A stretch of 64,000 bases of DNA. Source: Ficedula albicollis. Taxonomy: Eukaryota; Chordata; Aves; Passeriformes; Muscicapidae. This document shows, piece after piece, positions 1 through 13,115 of this stretch. Each line of letters starts with the position of its first letter. Positions within the stretch are counted from its first letter, which is position 1. The stretch is from positions 62,302,462 through 62,366,461 of the forward strand of contig NC_021675.1 in assembly GCF_000247815.1 (NCBI RefSeq). Reading direction: 5' to 3'. The notes under the pieces are model-generated. The model was given only the letters and a program-made list of their open reading frames with translations. It ran no database searches and had not been told where the DNA came from. The translations under genes and the position numbers were made by a program.

Positions 1-1830
1 TAAGAGGAAAAGAATTCAAAAATATTTGATTATCAAAGTCTTTGTATTTTCATGACACAGAGATTTTACTGAAGCTGAACAAATATAATCTGAAAGGGGA
101 GTAATTTAAAATTCCTGTTTTACATAAGAAAAATAAAGAATATAGGTCTCCTTAGTATAGAAACTGTCTTAAATAAAGAACTGAAGTGTGAAATACAGCA
201 ATTCTGAGTGCTTAATTAAAAACTGAATGTACGAGATAGATCAAAAGGCTCAGACTGAAAATATACACCTATAAAAGGGTGAAGGATAACAAAATAGATA
301 CCTTAGATAGATACCTGGAGCCAAATTGAAAATCCTGAAAGACTTGACAACAGTAGAGAAAGAAATAAACAAGACAGTGGTAATCGTCCCTAAATGCTTG
401 GCAACCCAGTATCTCCTGGAATATTAGAGTATATCTCCTGGAAAATGACATCCTGGGTAAACTATGGCAGAAGATAAGATAAAAAGTGGTTGGGTTCAGC
501 TGAATTGTTTTGTTTAAGAAAAGCATAAACAGACCGGTGGAAGAAAAGGGAAGGTGGCAAACAAGGACAGGCACTACCCACAGAGACTGAGGACAGTCAG
601 GGCAGGGGCTGGGGAGGTTATGGGAGAAGCCTGACCAATGTGGGGGAAGAATTGCTACAGAATCAGCCAAAGGTGTGTAAATTTACCCCTAACTTTGAGT
701 CCAGTGATCACCACTTAAGAGGAAGCCTAACCATGTAGGATTTCTCGTCCCTTCTTGGTCTTTCTCTCTTTGCAGTCCAGTGCTTTTTATTCACTAAGTG
801 CTTGAAGAGGATTTCCAATCATGTCTAACGTAGAAGGCAAGAAGGAATCCACCTTGCCAGCTTGTCTGAATCTGAATAAATCAGCATTTCTTGCAGTCTT
901 GACTTCTGTTTCTCGTCTTTATTATAAAAATCACAAAGAAGGGACTTTTTCAACCTGTTGGTGATCAGAAGAGTTTTTACTAAGCAAAGCGTGCTACAAT
1001 GCTGCTGAGAAGATGCATCCTCTGACATCCTCCTCTGTAAAATGATTCAGTCAGTTAATTTTTGCTGCTTAATTCCTCTGTCAATTCATAACAAACACAT
1101 GGCAAGAACAATAACAGTAATAAGCCTTGTCTGAAGACAGATGTCTTACCTCTGTGTTCTTCTTGAGATATTCCTCCTAAATTAGGTGTAATTGCAGGGA
1201 TGTTCAGAGGAAACAGTCAGAGAAGTAAAGTCACAAGATGCCAGGCTACAGTTTTCAGACTCTCCACAAATGCAACAATCAACATCTTCCTAATTTTATA
1301 ATCTTCAAATTCATGGAGGAAGAGTAAAACTATATCATTTTGTTAAGCTTGTTTCTCTGGGGATACCAGGATCCTACCCCTCTGCTAGTGGCCATTCCCA
1401 TCATTTATAATGACACTTCTCCAGAACACACTGGGAAAGCCCCACCAAAGCACACTTCTGGCTTGCTTAGTGTCTCCAAAATTGTTTCAAATCCCTGTCC
1501 AAACGAAGGATAGTGCTAATTTGAAGTCAAGTTTCCCATCTCTCAGAAGATTGTATTACCTCCCATTGTATGTAGAGCAAAGGAATCCGTGTCCTGCCCA
1601 ACTGCATTGTGGCTGAAAGGGATTTTCTCTTTGCCTTTTCTAGCATCTGAGACCTTTGAGAGGTCATCCATCAATGTCTGAGAAAGAAATAGGAGGTTGA
1701 AGAGCAGTGTGTTTTTTATAATAAAATGCCAGGTGGGGACAGAGGATCACAGGGAGTTGTGAAGATCAAGGCAACACCTGGCTCCCATGGTGAAAATTCA
1801 TCTTTCACTGGCAGAATCTGCAACCCAGTG
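1..1830. other. noncoding stretch, nothing recognised
   Basis: AT-rich single-copy DNA. The open frames here are short, in every frame, and lack exon-like splice context or familiar protein motifs. I see no repeat, RNA gene or promoter that I can support. Confidence 0.6.
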
Positions 1831-2014
1831 GCTGTGCAGTGTGTGGAGGGCAGGGTTTTCATGGAGGTGGAGCATCAAACTGGCATAATAAGAAAGCAAC
1901 ACAGTGTGGGAACCACAAGTTGGCTGTGCAGTGTGTGGAGGGCAGGGTTTTCGTGGAGGTGGAGCATCAAACTGGCATAGTAAGAAAGCAACACAGTGTG
2001 GGAACCACAAGTCT
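1831..2014. repeat. 92 bp direct tandem duplication, two copies
   Basis: The unit starting GCTGTGCAGTGTGTGGAGG at 1831 recurs at 1923 with the same order of sequence through GGGAACCACAAGT. The copies differ at only a few bases, for example TTTTCATGG against TTTTCGTGG. Open frames crossing the block on both strands are by-products of the repetition and are not annotated as genes. Confidence 0.9.
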
Positions 2015-2268
2015 TGCATGCCCCTGACAGAGGAAAATTCCTCATCCTGGTAGAACAGAAATGGCAGCACCTTCCAAAGAAAATTCTAAAATGCTTTCAC
2101 AGTATTTCTTTGCGGGATGCCTTTAGTTACATTTTTACTTCACATGCTCAATTGGAAGTTAGAGGTCTAAATGACAGGAAACAAGCCTAAACTCTCATGT
2201 GTGTTTTCTAATTTTCTCAAATTGCTGCGTAAATCAGGGCCATTGGTTCCAGCATTACTAGGGAATTA

Positions 2269-2315
2269 ACAAAAAAAAAAAGAAAAAAAAAAGAAAAAAA
2301 CAAATAAACAAACAA
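2269..2315. repeat. A-rich low-complexity tract
   Basis: Runs of 7 to 11 A are broken by single G or C bases and grade into AAAC/AAAT-type sequence. No polyadenylation signal sits directly upstream, so I do not treat it as a retroposed tail. Confidence 0.7.
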
Positions 2316-2550
2316 TCAAAGAAAACCACCCAAGAAACAAAACACAATTCTGTACATTAACTGTGCCTCTCCTAAGACTCATACCTCCAGTTGTCTGATG
2401 GAAAGGGTTTCATTAATTACAACACAGAGTTCTGATGTTGTCACAGGAACCATGCTCCTGGTTTCTGAACTACCAACAAATCACCAGTTTGCAGGTGAGC
2501 CCTTGCCCTGTCTGCTTTGACTCCTTCAACAGTCTGTGCCTTTGTGCTCC

Positions 2551-2626
2551 CACTGAAGTTTCATAGTGCAGTACATGCACTGAGTCATCACTGAAGTTTC
2601 ATACTGCAGTACGTGCACTGAGTCAT
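2551..2626. repeat. 38 bp direct tandem duplication
   Basis: CACTGAAGTTTCAT opens both units (2551 and 2589) and GCACTGAGTCAT closes both. There are two visible differences: ATAGTGC/ATACTGC and TACATGC/TACGTGC. Each unit ends in TGAGTCAT, which contains an AP-1-like TGAGTCA. That is a short motif and I infer nothing functional from it. Confidence 0.85.
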
Positions 2627-3984
2627 GGTGATTATTTCCTCACTTAAATTGTTTTTTCTGTCTCTGTCTGTCCCTGTTAAGTGAATACAAATGGCAAAAC
2701 ATGTTCACTCACTAGAACAGAGAAAAACAGCAATATAGCAGCATCTTATTGTCTTTTTCATCCAAGACATTTTTATAACCCCAAACAGCCATGACTTCAG
2801 CCAGCACACAACTATCACAATTTGGGCTGCTTTTACTGTTGTCAAACAGTCTCATACTGGATCAGGCCCTAAATAACTATAATTTATTCCAAAACATCTC
2901 TATCTGCAGCCCAATTCCTCAAAGTTCCTTTTTCCCTCTTCCTCCTGTCATACTAGCTGTGTTACTGGAAAAATCACTGAGTAAATCAACAAGCTAATAG
3001 AAAGCCTGTAAGTATGAACAGCAAAATGGGTAACACATATTAAATACATCCTTCCCTTTTGGGGAGCAGAGCAGCCATATCAAGAGACATGGAAGAATAG
3101 TTTATTGAAACCAATGGATGAACAATGTTGTCACAGCCTGATGGAAAAGTGAAAACTTTAATTGAAATATTTTTGTGACAGAATTTCACTGTCACGATGT
3201 TAAATTCATGGAGTAAAATGGTCTTTTTCATCATTCCATGTGCAGTAAAGCCATAAAATATCTTTTTCTTGACATTGGGATTTTGGTTTTCTTCGGTTTT
3301 GGGATTTTTTAAAGAATTTTAATGCCCTCCCTATTATTACAAATTTACCTTTTGTGGAAATCCCAAAAATTCTGGTGACATCATGTCTGGGAAGCAACAA
3401 TTTCTCCTTGGAATGACTATATATGAAAAAATCATACTTCTGACCACCTCAAGTTCTACTTTGCAACTTCAGAGCATTTTGTACCATATGATATGAAATT
3501 CTCTAGGGCTCTACTTTAAGGCTTCACAGTAACCATGTGTGTTCCACTTTCAGAAATGTAATAAGGATTTGGAAAACAGCAAAAGATTGGAAAGAGCATT
3601 CTCCCACAGGATTTGGATTTGAGCTCTGATGTCTGTTTTTCTGTGTCAGTATTCTGAAGTGTCTTTAATCAGTGAATGATGTAGGAAACTTTAATTTCTT
3701 CATACCTGAACATACCCAAATAATGCTACTTGGGAATTTAAAAACAATTTAGCTTAGAGGAGAGGTCATGTACTGCATTTTCCCTCTAGACAAAGAAATG
3801 TAAATTTAATCATACCCTTGATGGATGAGACACCACGAGAAGTATACTTGAGAGGATGAGAAGCAAATGTATGAGTGACTAACAAATACAATTATCACAG
3901 CTACCAACGTTCTCAAGGAAGATGTTAAAAATTAGAAATTAATTTCTCTTCAGGAAGAAGAACACCCGAAGGATAAGAGTATGC
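2627..3984. other. noncoding stretch, nothing recognised
   Basis: Single-copy AT-rich DNA with only short open frames. No splice-flanked exon candidate or repeat family was identified. Confidence 0.5.
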
Positions 3985-4047
3985 TGAATTGGAAGGGATC
4001 CAGAAGGGTCATTAAGTCCAACTCTCAGCCTCTGTCTGGGCATCCAG
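3985..4047 (-). mobile_element. CR1 LINE fragment (3' end remnant)
   Basis: The run containing GGAAGGGATCCAGAAGGGTC and then TTAAGTCCAACTCTCAGCC has the shape of the avian CR1 3' terminal region written as its reverse complement (GGAAGGGACC...AAG..TCAT..AGTCCAACTC). The element therefore lies on the minus strand. Only about 60 bp can be aligned by eye. No coding part, terminal octamer repeats or target-site duplication could be found. Confidence 0.6.
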
Positions 4048-4503
4048 GTGTAGAATATGGCAGTTCCCCTTGTTGAATTTTGTATGAATGGTGTATATAT
4101 ATATAAGGGAAATCAGAGTGAGGAAGATGTGAACAGGTTAGAATCAGTGAGATCAAAATCAGTGAAGTAAAAAGGAAGACAGGTAAAAGAGATCTGGGAT
4201 AGATCTTGAAACTCATCATTGAAAGGCAAAACAAAAGGCAGTCTTTTCCTCTATCTCATCAAAACAGCCATGGCAGACATCCTATTCTAATGCTACTCAA
4301 GTGGGTACCTTTCTCCTGGCTATACTGGGATACAAGTTTTTTATGCAGAACAATTTTACTGTCTCATAATAAATATGCATTGGAGAGGTGTCTATCATTT
4401 CAAGTTGCCTGATTTATCTGCTTCTGATCCAAGAAAGTGCAAGACAGTATAGCTTTAAACAAGAGAGTCTAGCTAGAACGCCTATGGCATCACAGTAAGT
4501 ATA

Positions 4504-4616
4504 GAATAAAATAAAATAAAATAAAATAAAATAAAATAAAATAAAATAAAATAAAATAAAATAAAATAAAATAAAATAAAATTAAATTAAATTAAAATAA
4601 AATAAAATAAAATAAT
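4504..4616. repeat. (AAAAT)n microsatellite
   Basis: A pentanucleotide array of AATAA/AAAAT runs for about 110 bp. It is perfect up to about 4580, followed by a short AAATT variant block and then AAAAT again to about 4616. It is flanked by unique sequence. Confidence 0.95.
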
Positions 4617-6321
4617 AGGTACTTTGCATAAGCAAGGTGGAAAAGCTGTAATAAAAATTACTCCAAGTGGATCTGAGAACAAAAATTAAGAAACCCATTA
4701 ACTTGATGTTTTCATGTTCTCTCATCATCTTCTCATGATGCTGATAGTTCATCTTTCCCCACATATGCAGCAGGATGAAGCCACCAGCCTTGGGACCAGT
4801 GGGTGAAATAACCAGGGAAAAGGGTACCTGGAAGTGTGTGTATCACAATTTTAACTGCATTATTACTACTGAGGCATTTTCTCCATGGAAGTATTAATTT
4901 CCATTTTCTTTTATTTTTTTTCCTTTCTTCTGTAGCAATTAAAATTTGATTATAAACACTTCTGGATAAAACTATTAAGGCTTTAATTAAACTAACAGCA
5001 AATCATTGGCTTTACATATAAGATGTGTTTCTTTTTTGCCCTTTCCATTGCTATGACTGTACTCGTCCCCTACATTAGCTACATCCTGGCTGATGGGCAC
5101 TTCACATCTGGTTTACACATGCCAACAAGTGATTCTCTTTTCAATATGGTTTTACTCCTGTCTTACCCCATTGGCAAGACACTTTCTGCCCATGATTTCT
5201 GAAGATAATTTTTCCTTTCACTGCCCTGCTGGCCCCTGCAGCCAGACTGCCTGATGATATCTACCACAGCACATTTCTACTGGATCCTTTGCAGCTTGTC
5301 CCCCACTGCATCTCAAGCTGAGAAGAAAAGCAGCCAAGATGCAGAACAGTTTTTCTGCCTTCCCAAAGGTCTACATGCCTAACAAACTGGTCCTCATAAA
5401 GCTGTAAGAGGAAAAAACAAGGCTGCTGCTTCTGGTTTGATGTGCCAGTAATCATATTTCAATAAATAACTCAGAAACTGCAACAGCTTACTTGAGAAAG
5501 AAAAAGAGCAGCTCAGCAAAAGGACTTCATGAATTTTAAAATTAAATTAACTTGACCATTAATGTTAAAAATTTTCAGACATTATTTTATTAAACCTACC
5601 CAGTGCACAAGTACTCATAAATTCTTTAAAACAAAAAATGCATTAAAGTACGTTAAGTCGTTCCACTAAAACAGTACTTCTGTGACTGCACACACACATA
5701 GGCACTGAAGGAGCTGTTCTTCCAGATAATTTGGTAGTTTTACCATGGTTGTATCAGACTGGGTGCCATCTGTGTGATGCCCTCACTTGACAGAAATATG
5801 AATTGGAGAAAGTAACAACAGCACCATCCCTGAGAAAGGAGGGAAACCTTTCTATACCACTGAAAGCAGAACATGCAAACAAATCTCCCGTTGAGAGCAA
5901 ACCTGTTCTACCCTGTCTACTTGTTAATATGCTTTATTCTTGCCAAGCTGTATGCAGAGAGGTTCTGTGTCATTAGCTAACACAAATCCAGGTTCAAAGA
6001 GGTCTTTGAAGTGACAAACCTAAAATAACAGGGGATGGGGAGATAAACTGTGTACCCAGCAAGGCTGAGCTCTCTTTAATGATAAGTATAACTGGAATAC
6101 ACAATAGAGCATAAATATCAGCTTTTAGGCCCATTATCCAAATGGCACTCAGTGAGTAGTTATGAGTTAATGAATGATAGTGTAGGGACAGTTCAAAGAA
6201 TGCTGAATTCTCATGACAGAGTTCCTGATGCACAGATGCCTAAGAGCAGGGCTTCCAGAGTTACAGCCTTCAGATCATAGACACTGTCAGTTTTTTGCCA
6301 GCAATGATGCTGTGAAAATTT
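4617..6321. other. noncoding stretch, nothing recognised
   Basis: Unique sequence without a supportable exon, RNA gene or repeat. Confidence 0.5.
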
Positions 6322-6397
6322 GCATCATTAGATGTTGCTCTCAGGATAGGAGAGTGGCTGCATCATTAGATGTTGCTCTCGCGATAGGAGAGTGGCA
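6322..6397. repeat. 38 bp direct tandem duplication
   Basis: GCATCATTAGATGTTGCTCT starts at 6322 and again at 6360. The units differ at TCAGGATAGG against TCGCGATAGG and are otherwise identical through GAGAGTGGC. Confidence 0.9.
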
Positions 6398-6911
6398 AAA
6401 AGAATGTAGCAACAATACTTCCTTCATGCAGAAGAGAAGCAAAAAGCTCATTATTAAAGAAACAAACCACACTTATACAGGGTAGATCGTGGAACTAAGA
6501 ATAGAAGTGATTTCTTTGGTGCAAGGAAGGTGACACCCCGGTTAAACTTGCTTTCACGAAAACATCACGTCTCTCACGCATCCAGCAGGTGCTTAATCAT
6601 TGTTATAATTCTTTATTTCATGTTTTCCTTGAGCAGCTTGAGAAAATTCAAGTCTGTTTTTTCCCTGGCATTCACCAGAATCCCACAGTTAGAGGGTTTA
6701 GCTTGTTGACTGCATTGGGACATCTCATATATACGTGTGACACTTGGGGCCTGAATTTAAAAATGTAGGTCCACAGCAGGTGGAATATTGCAGCTACAGG
6801 AAATGCCAGGAATAAAGGCTGTGAGGGCAGGAGTAACTAATGGGATTAGACTAGATAAGGTGAGGAAGAAGGAAAAATTATTTATGCATGCAGAGGAGTT
6901 CAAACTTGGTA

Positions 6912-7009
6912 TGGTGTTGAATGAGAGCTGTTTGCATCCTGAACCTGTTCAGGTGATCAATGGTGTTGAATGAGAGCTGTTTGCATCCTGAATTTGTTCA
7001 GGTGATCAG
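6912..7009. repeat. 49 bp direct tandem duplication
   Basis: TGGTGTTGAATGAGAGCTG begins both units (6912 and 6961), and both end TGTTCAGGTGATCA. The differences are GAACCTG against GAATTTG. Confidence 0.9.
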
Positions 7010-10000
7010 GCAGTGCCCTCCCTCCCCTCTGCTACAGGAGCTCAGCTCTGGCAGGATTCTCATATCAGGGCTGTTTCACAAGAGCTGATCTATCTGGGCA
7101 TCTTAAACCAGATGTGACTTTACACAGGATTTTTCTAAAACCTGTGATATGCAGTTGGGCTGTGCTAGGGACAGAACCCAACCCAGAGGTCAGAGGAAAT
7201 CTCAGGGCTCCAAGTCCTGGGGCTGTGGGCACCAGGGTGAGCACATCCTGACCTCAGCTGAGACTTGAACGTCTGCAAGTCTGCTTTGAAAATCTCCTGT
7301 CAAGTCAGACCCTCAGGCTGCTGAACCAAAGGCATTTTGAGCACCAGCTGACAGACAGGTCAGCATCTCTTGGGCCAGGGAGCAAGACCTGAGCAAGGGA
7401 TCTGAGGATCCAGTGGCTCATGACCCCTGGCTTCAGTGGCAATGATATATCCTGGTCCCTTGGTGGATCTGTTCCTACACACCCAAATACTTCTGTGAAT
7501 CTCAGCACTGAACTTTGATCTGCATCCTATTTTTCCTCCAGTCATGAGTGCTTTATGATTAGTCTGTCATTGAGCCTAAAAGGACTAATGTCACTCATTG
7601 TTCTGTCTTGGGCACTTTAAACTCAGAAATTGAAGGACAAGAAGTTACAAAGGATACAGAGTGTACACCTGGGACCTGGGAGCCAACATCAGAATCAAGT
7701 GGTTTGACAGCATTCACTTGAAATCTCCTGCTGAAGCATCAAAAAGAGGCCAATTCTAGGCGCCTTTAAAAGAAGTTTCAAAGAATTTGGGATTTAAAGA
7801 TGACCTAGTTTGACTTCAGATAACTGAAGCCAGAGCAATAAAACATAGTAACAAACATTACAAAAATTTATGAAAACTGTATGTTTTGTTTCAGTAATGA
7901 AAAAGGTAATTAACAGCAACCAGTGAATGAAATCCCATTTATGTCTCCTGACAAAACAAGAGCTAAAGAACATTCAACTATAACATGCAGCAATGCATTT
8001 ACTCAAATTCAAAGAACTAATTGTCCCAAGACCTCAACAAGATCAAAAGTAAAGCCTGGTGTGGCATTTTTCAGAACTTTTTTTTTAAATTGGAGAATGG
8101 CTGCTGGTTGAAAGACAAAATATATTTTCAGATATCTATTTGACAGAATGGTTTTCACTTGTCTAGGATGAAAATACTGGTGAATGACAAAGAAAGAAAC
8201 ATAATTTTTTACCTGTTCTCCCACCAAACCAGCATGCTGGGCAACACATATTGTTGGCATGGAAAGCATGTTCAAAACCTTGCCACCACTTAGAATTTTA
8301 ATTTCTTTTCTTCCCTTTCAATCAAGCACTGTGTAAGGTCACTCTGACCCAGCAGGGAGACATAGTTAGAGAAAACAACTCCTAAAGGAGACATCAGCAC
8401 AGGTCTGGGAGGAGAGAATGTTCAAACCACAATTTTGCATTCACGTGCAAACTTCATCTACAAAGCAGAAGGAACATTCCTATTCACAAAAGGTTCAGAA
8501 AAATTTTGAGCACAATTTTGTTTTTATCTTGCAGTTTTTTTTATTTCTCAGCCACCCAGTTAAAGCTAAACAATGCTGAGAAAAAATTAGCCATCAAAAC
8601 AGATGCTAGAACCATTAGCAAACGTTGTATATACTTCTCTCTAAAAATACCAAGTGTACTCCAAACACAATGGCCAAAGAAAAGAGGCCTTGGTAGATTT
8701 TTTATTATATCTTCTTCCATACTAATGCCCATTTACTTGCTTTTCCCTCCTGTCAAAATTGGAACCAGACATCATTACAGGTCTAATGCAGCATGACCAT
8801 CTGTATACTTAAAAAACAGATACACAGAGAGCAGGATAAATGTCACTGTGTACCCACAGTTGCAAAATACATGTAGTACTGACTTAAAAAAAAACAGTAA
8901 AATTGCAATTCATATTTCACAGTGATGTTATATGAAGTGTGATATATTAGGTCCTTTTCTTCCTCATCAGAGAGTAAAAATAGCAATCAGAAGTATCCCC
9001 TTTATAAATACCAATGATGCCAGACAAAATACAGCACTGTCTGCAAATAGGGAAGTACTTACCAATTTATGACCTCTGAAATCATATTTCCCTGATATTA
9101 TTCATATAGTGCACAAGCAAACAGATCTAAGACTATAATAGGGAAGAATTTTGATAGTGCTGTAGGCAAATTGGGCATGCAAACTGAAAGGTAGGTGCCT
9201 TTGAAAATTCTTTAGCACCATGGCCTTCTCTGACTATAATTACCAACCTCTCTTTTTAATTGCTTGCTAACCATGACCAGCCTCTGCCACGCTGACATAA
9301 AATCAGCAACATTTCATTGCAATATTGAGTGGTTCACAAGCTTTCTTTTCCAGAAATATGTCGACTTCCTGAAGAATAATGACAAGATCTGGCTGTAGAG
9401 TAGTATAACTGCACTTTCCTTTGATGTACTTAGAAGTGTCAAGTGTTAAAAGAGTAAACAACCCGATAATTGCTAGTTAGAACTAAAGTAGGTCTAGAAG
9501 TTGCATTTTGTCATGAAAATTGTGACAAGAGATGTAAAAAAATTACTTTAGCTCAATCATCTTCACAGCCTGTCTCAGTAAAATGAAAAACTGAAATCAT
9601 TGCTCTAGTTCTTGGGGACTGAATGTCTCTAATTCTTTGTTCTAAAAAGACATATAAGGGTGTGAAAATGTGCTTTAAACACCGTGTTTTCCAGGTGAGC
9701 GGCTCAGTGCTTCTCCAGGCAATTGCTCATATGTTTTTTATCTAAGGCAGATGTTATTAGTGCTCTCAAACCATGTTTTCATTGCCTAAAACAAATGCAC
9801 ACACAAAGCCAAATGTCCTTACTAACTCAGGGTCAGTTCCTGCCACTCCGTTTAAATTAATGAGAGTCTCTCCAGAATATGAACTTCAGCAGTTGTTCTT
9901 CCTGTTCAACATCAAATTGGCTTTCATAGTGGAATTAATGATGGGAAGTCAAAAAAGAAACTCAGAAGTAATGATTGAAACTTTTTTACATGATTTACAA

Positions 10001-10687
10001 CATGCTGTAACAGGAGCACTGCTGTAAGCACGTTCTGCAGGGCGTGTTACACGTTCCAGACATAAAGAAGAGTATCATTTTCTCATTATCAGACATAAGG
10101 AAGAGACAGTATAATTTTCTCATAGTTATCAGGAAAAAATTACCTATTTATTTGACACATGATGAATTTCTCTTGCTGAAGCAGAAGGAAGGTATAGGCA
10201 AAATCCTCAGCTGGTGCTCCAAAAAGAGACAGAGATTCCCTCCTCCCTCAATCATTCTCCTCAAAGCCTTTGCAAGGGAGCAGGCTGGCACTGAGATGAA
10301 GGTATATTTCTCTCTCTCAGGTGGTTTTTAAGTAGCTGAGGGAGATCACAGAGGCAAACAAACTCAAGGACTGCTTCAATCCAAACCAGAATCTGGTTGA
10401 AACCTTGGGTAAACTTTCACAAGGGCCCAGCACTCAGGAGCATGAAGGACTCTCTACAGTGCCACAGGGTGGAGGGGCACCTGGGGACTTTGGTCATTTT
10501 CATTTTTCATATCTATTTCCTAAAAAATATTTGTTTTAAAACGGGGGATTAATGTTACATGCCATGTTTTGCTTAAAGACACCAAAATCATTTCAGCTTC
10601 ATAAGTTTATATCCAATTTTCTTCGAAATTTTTCTTTCTCATGTTTCTAAGCTAATAATTAAGTTCTCAGATATTCTTGGTTACCCA
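7010..10687. other. noncoding stretch, slightly GC-richer at its start
   Basis: The first 550 bp are richer in G and C than the surroundings but poor in CpG, so this is not a CpG island. The remainder is AT-rich. An imperfect short repeat of CAGACATAA-GAAGAG lies at about 10060-10110. No coding region can be supported. Confidence 0.5.
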
Positions 10688-10869
10688 CCCACTCCTCAAA
10701 TCTGCATTGTCTTTTGCCAGCACTGTAGGTTTAATCACCAGACAGGCTTCTAGGTGGGACCCACTCCTCAAATCTGCATTGTCTTTTGCCAACACTGTAG
10801 GTTTAATCACCAGACAGGCTGTAGCACTGTAGGTTTAATCACCAGACAGGCTTCTAGGTGGGAAACATG
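10688..10869. repeat. nested direct duplication (72 bp unit plus a 32 bp partial unit)
   Basis: CCCACTCCTCAAATCTGC occurs at 10688 and 10760 (period 72). The 3' half, CACTGTAGGTTTAATCACC, then occurs a third time at 10825, 32 bp after its second occurrence at 10793. A short echo of TCTAGGTGGGAAA follows. The third partial unit restores the TTCTAGGTGGG ending that the second unit lacks, so the array appears to have grown in at least two steps. Confidence 0.9.
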
Positions 10870-12594
10870 TTCTAGGTGGGAAAAACTTCCTTTTTATTGC
10901 TGGTCAATCAGGCAACTAAGAATACAAAAGGCACAAAGACTGGAAAAAGGAAAAAGGAAAAGAGAAATCTGTTCATAGCTCAAAATTAACTAGACTGTAT
11001 CCCTGTCATGGCACTGGCCAATGCCATACTTTATATGGGTAAAAAGCAAAAGAAAGCTTTATTGAAAGATAATATAGAGACATCTTTTTATATGTTTTTA
11101 AGTCTGCTCAAGGCTAAGTGTACCAGGTGTGAAAGCTGAAAAATACTCAAAAATATAATAAACAGTGCATTCTGGTAAGTGGTACTTTCATATTGAAATA
11201 AAGTCATGAAACAGGATTGAGGTGTTGCAAGGAACTTGAAAGCATCTGAATTGTGTTTGGTTCTACCGAAAATAGGGACCCAGTGGAGAAATACACCATC
11301 TCAAGAGATGACAGTATTAATCACAATCCCTGAATTCCAGTCAAAATCTGAATTTGTCATTGATGTAGTGGTGATACTGCCTGTGCTGCAGGGAGAGCTG
11401 GCAACACAATGAATGTTTGTGGACACACAGGCAAAGCTGCAGCACTGGAATACACTGGCATTTAATAACTGGTTTCACAGTGAGGAAAGCTAAGGGCAAT
11501 ACTTTGCCCAATCCTTTTTTTGGCTGCTGTTTCAGAAAAAACAAAATCAGATGCAGCCCTACTGGAATGGGTATGACCCGTGCTGAAGTCATCATTTTTT
11601 GATAAAGATGTGCAACCACCACAATTTGTGAAGGACCACAGCTGGCTCACTGAATTTTGGTGGCACCAGAGTGCCTGATTCCTTTAAATTCTCTTGAAAC
11701 CCCCAGTACACAATTTAACAAAGCGTTACAATAGAATGCATTTCCAAATTATGTCAAATTGAAATTCGAACATGGCTGGCTGCACTAATACATACTAATG
11801 GAGCAAAACACTCATACTCCTAATCCTCACTGACACTTCTGGTTTACATTCTTCTCTCCAGTGTCTCATTATGCATGTTCTCACTACCCTTATAAATTTT
11901 CATTGATGTGTCTTCTCCCTTACTTAAAATGCGAACATCTGGATTAAATCAACTAAATTCACTCTGTCAGTTTTGCACTTACTCAATAGTTTTCTAAACA
12001 GAGCTTCCAGCCTGTCTGTATTTTCAAACCTCCATCATTAAGAAAACATGAACTCTCAGTTGGTAGTTTCACTGTCTGATCATGTTCCTTTGAATGATTT
12101 GTGCTGGAATGTAAATATAATCACTCTGATGTGGTATTTGTTAGCAAGCTGCAGATCCAAAAACAAATACAGATATGTATCTACACTGCCTACACCTTTT
12201 ATTGACAACAAATTGAGCTGAACTGAGCCCCAGTCTGAGCATTTCTTGCCAACTCTGAGGCAGGCTGGTGTAGCTTGTGCTGCTGTGTTGACACTCTGGT
12301 ACTAAAAATGCTCTTGGGTCTTAGCCCAGCTTAGCATGGAAAACTTTGTCCAATTGTAAGAGCAGCTCCACCACAGGTTTTAGGTTTTTTTCCACCAATG
12401 GATTGGTCTTCCTGTATTGCTCTTTGGTGTGCTGAATAATAAGCCACATTTCTAAAGTCTTTCCTGAATCATGCTTTGCTGAGCTCTCCTCAGCAGGGCA
12501 CCTGTAAGGTACTCCCAGAGCAGCCAAGTTGTGTCACCAACAATTAGATGGTAAATATCTCAGGAGCACTAAGAAATGTGGAGAGCACTTGTGA
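10870..12594. other. noncoding stretch, nothing recognised
   Basis: Unique sequence. A 68-codon minus-strand open frame at 12321-12527 matches no family I know and has no clear splice context. Confidence 0.45.
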
Positions 12595-12673
12595 AATAAA
12601 AGCTTTGTTTAAAAAAAAAAAAAAAAAAACTAAAAAAAAAAAAAAAAAAAATCTAAAAAAAAAAAAATCTAAA
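12595..12673 (+). repeat. AATAAA followed by an interrupted poly-A tract; possible retrocopy tail
   Basis: AATAAA at 12595-12600 is followed 10 bp later by about 60 bp of A with CT and TCT interruptions. A polyadenylation signal just upstream of an A-tail is the usual 3' mark of a reverse-transcribed mRNA copy. I could not recognise a parent gene upstream or a target-site duplication, so a simple A-rich repeat is equally possible. Confidence 0.4.
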
Positions 12674-13056
12674 AGTGCACAGGCCACACAGTACCAGGAT
12701 GATTCTGGCATTATGTTGTTTCCTTCTCAGCAGTTTCTTAAGTAGTCCCACAGAAGCTTCTCCTGCTGGTATCAGTCATTGCCAGTGTAGGGAGTGTGTT
12801 TGAAAATATCCATGTTGGCTTCTTGGTCCACTCACTGGTCTGCACATGGTTCCAGAATTGGGTCCTCCCCTTAGTCCAACCAGCACAACATTTCAGAATG
12901 ACTAAGTCACTGGTTACTTTGCCATAACAGACAGACCGAGATAGGAAAAGCTCTTGTCAGACACATAATAATGTGTTATATTGTCTTGGGCCACAGTAAA
13001 GTCTGCATGAGGAGAATGCCAGGTACTGAAAAAAAACATTTTGCATGCTTTCTTGT
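12674..13056. other. noncoding stretch, nothing recognised
   Basis: Unique sequence between the interrupted A-tract and the 2 kb duplication. I see no gene or repeat in it. Confidence 0.5.
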
Positions 13057-13064
13057 CAAAAAAG

Positions 13065-13071
<7 letters not shown>

Positions 13072-13113
<42 letters not shown>
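13072..13113. repeat. A42 homopolymer, copy 1
   Basis: An uninterrupted run of 42 A directly follows T7. The equivalent run in copy 2 has exactly the same length. Confidence 0.9.

Positions 13114-13115
<2 letters not shown>

Noticed and set aside
1798..2070. Histidine/cysteine-rich open frames over the 92 bp duplication
   Set aside because: They exist on both strands, repeat with the duplication and have no zinc-finger spacing or other motif.
7010..7300. CpG island / promoter in a GC-richer patch
   Set aside because: G and C are raised but CpG dinucleotides stay rare, as in ordinary methylated DNA. The same holds for 17660-18120 and 26630-26890.
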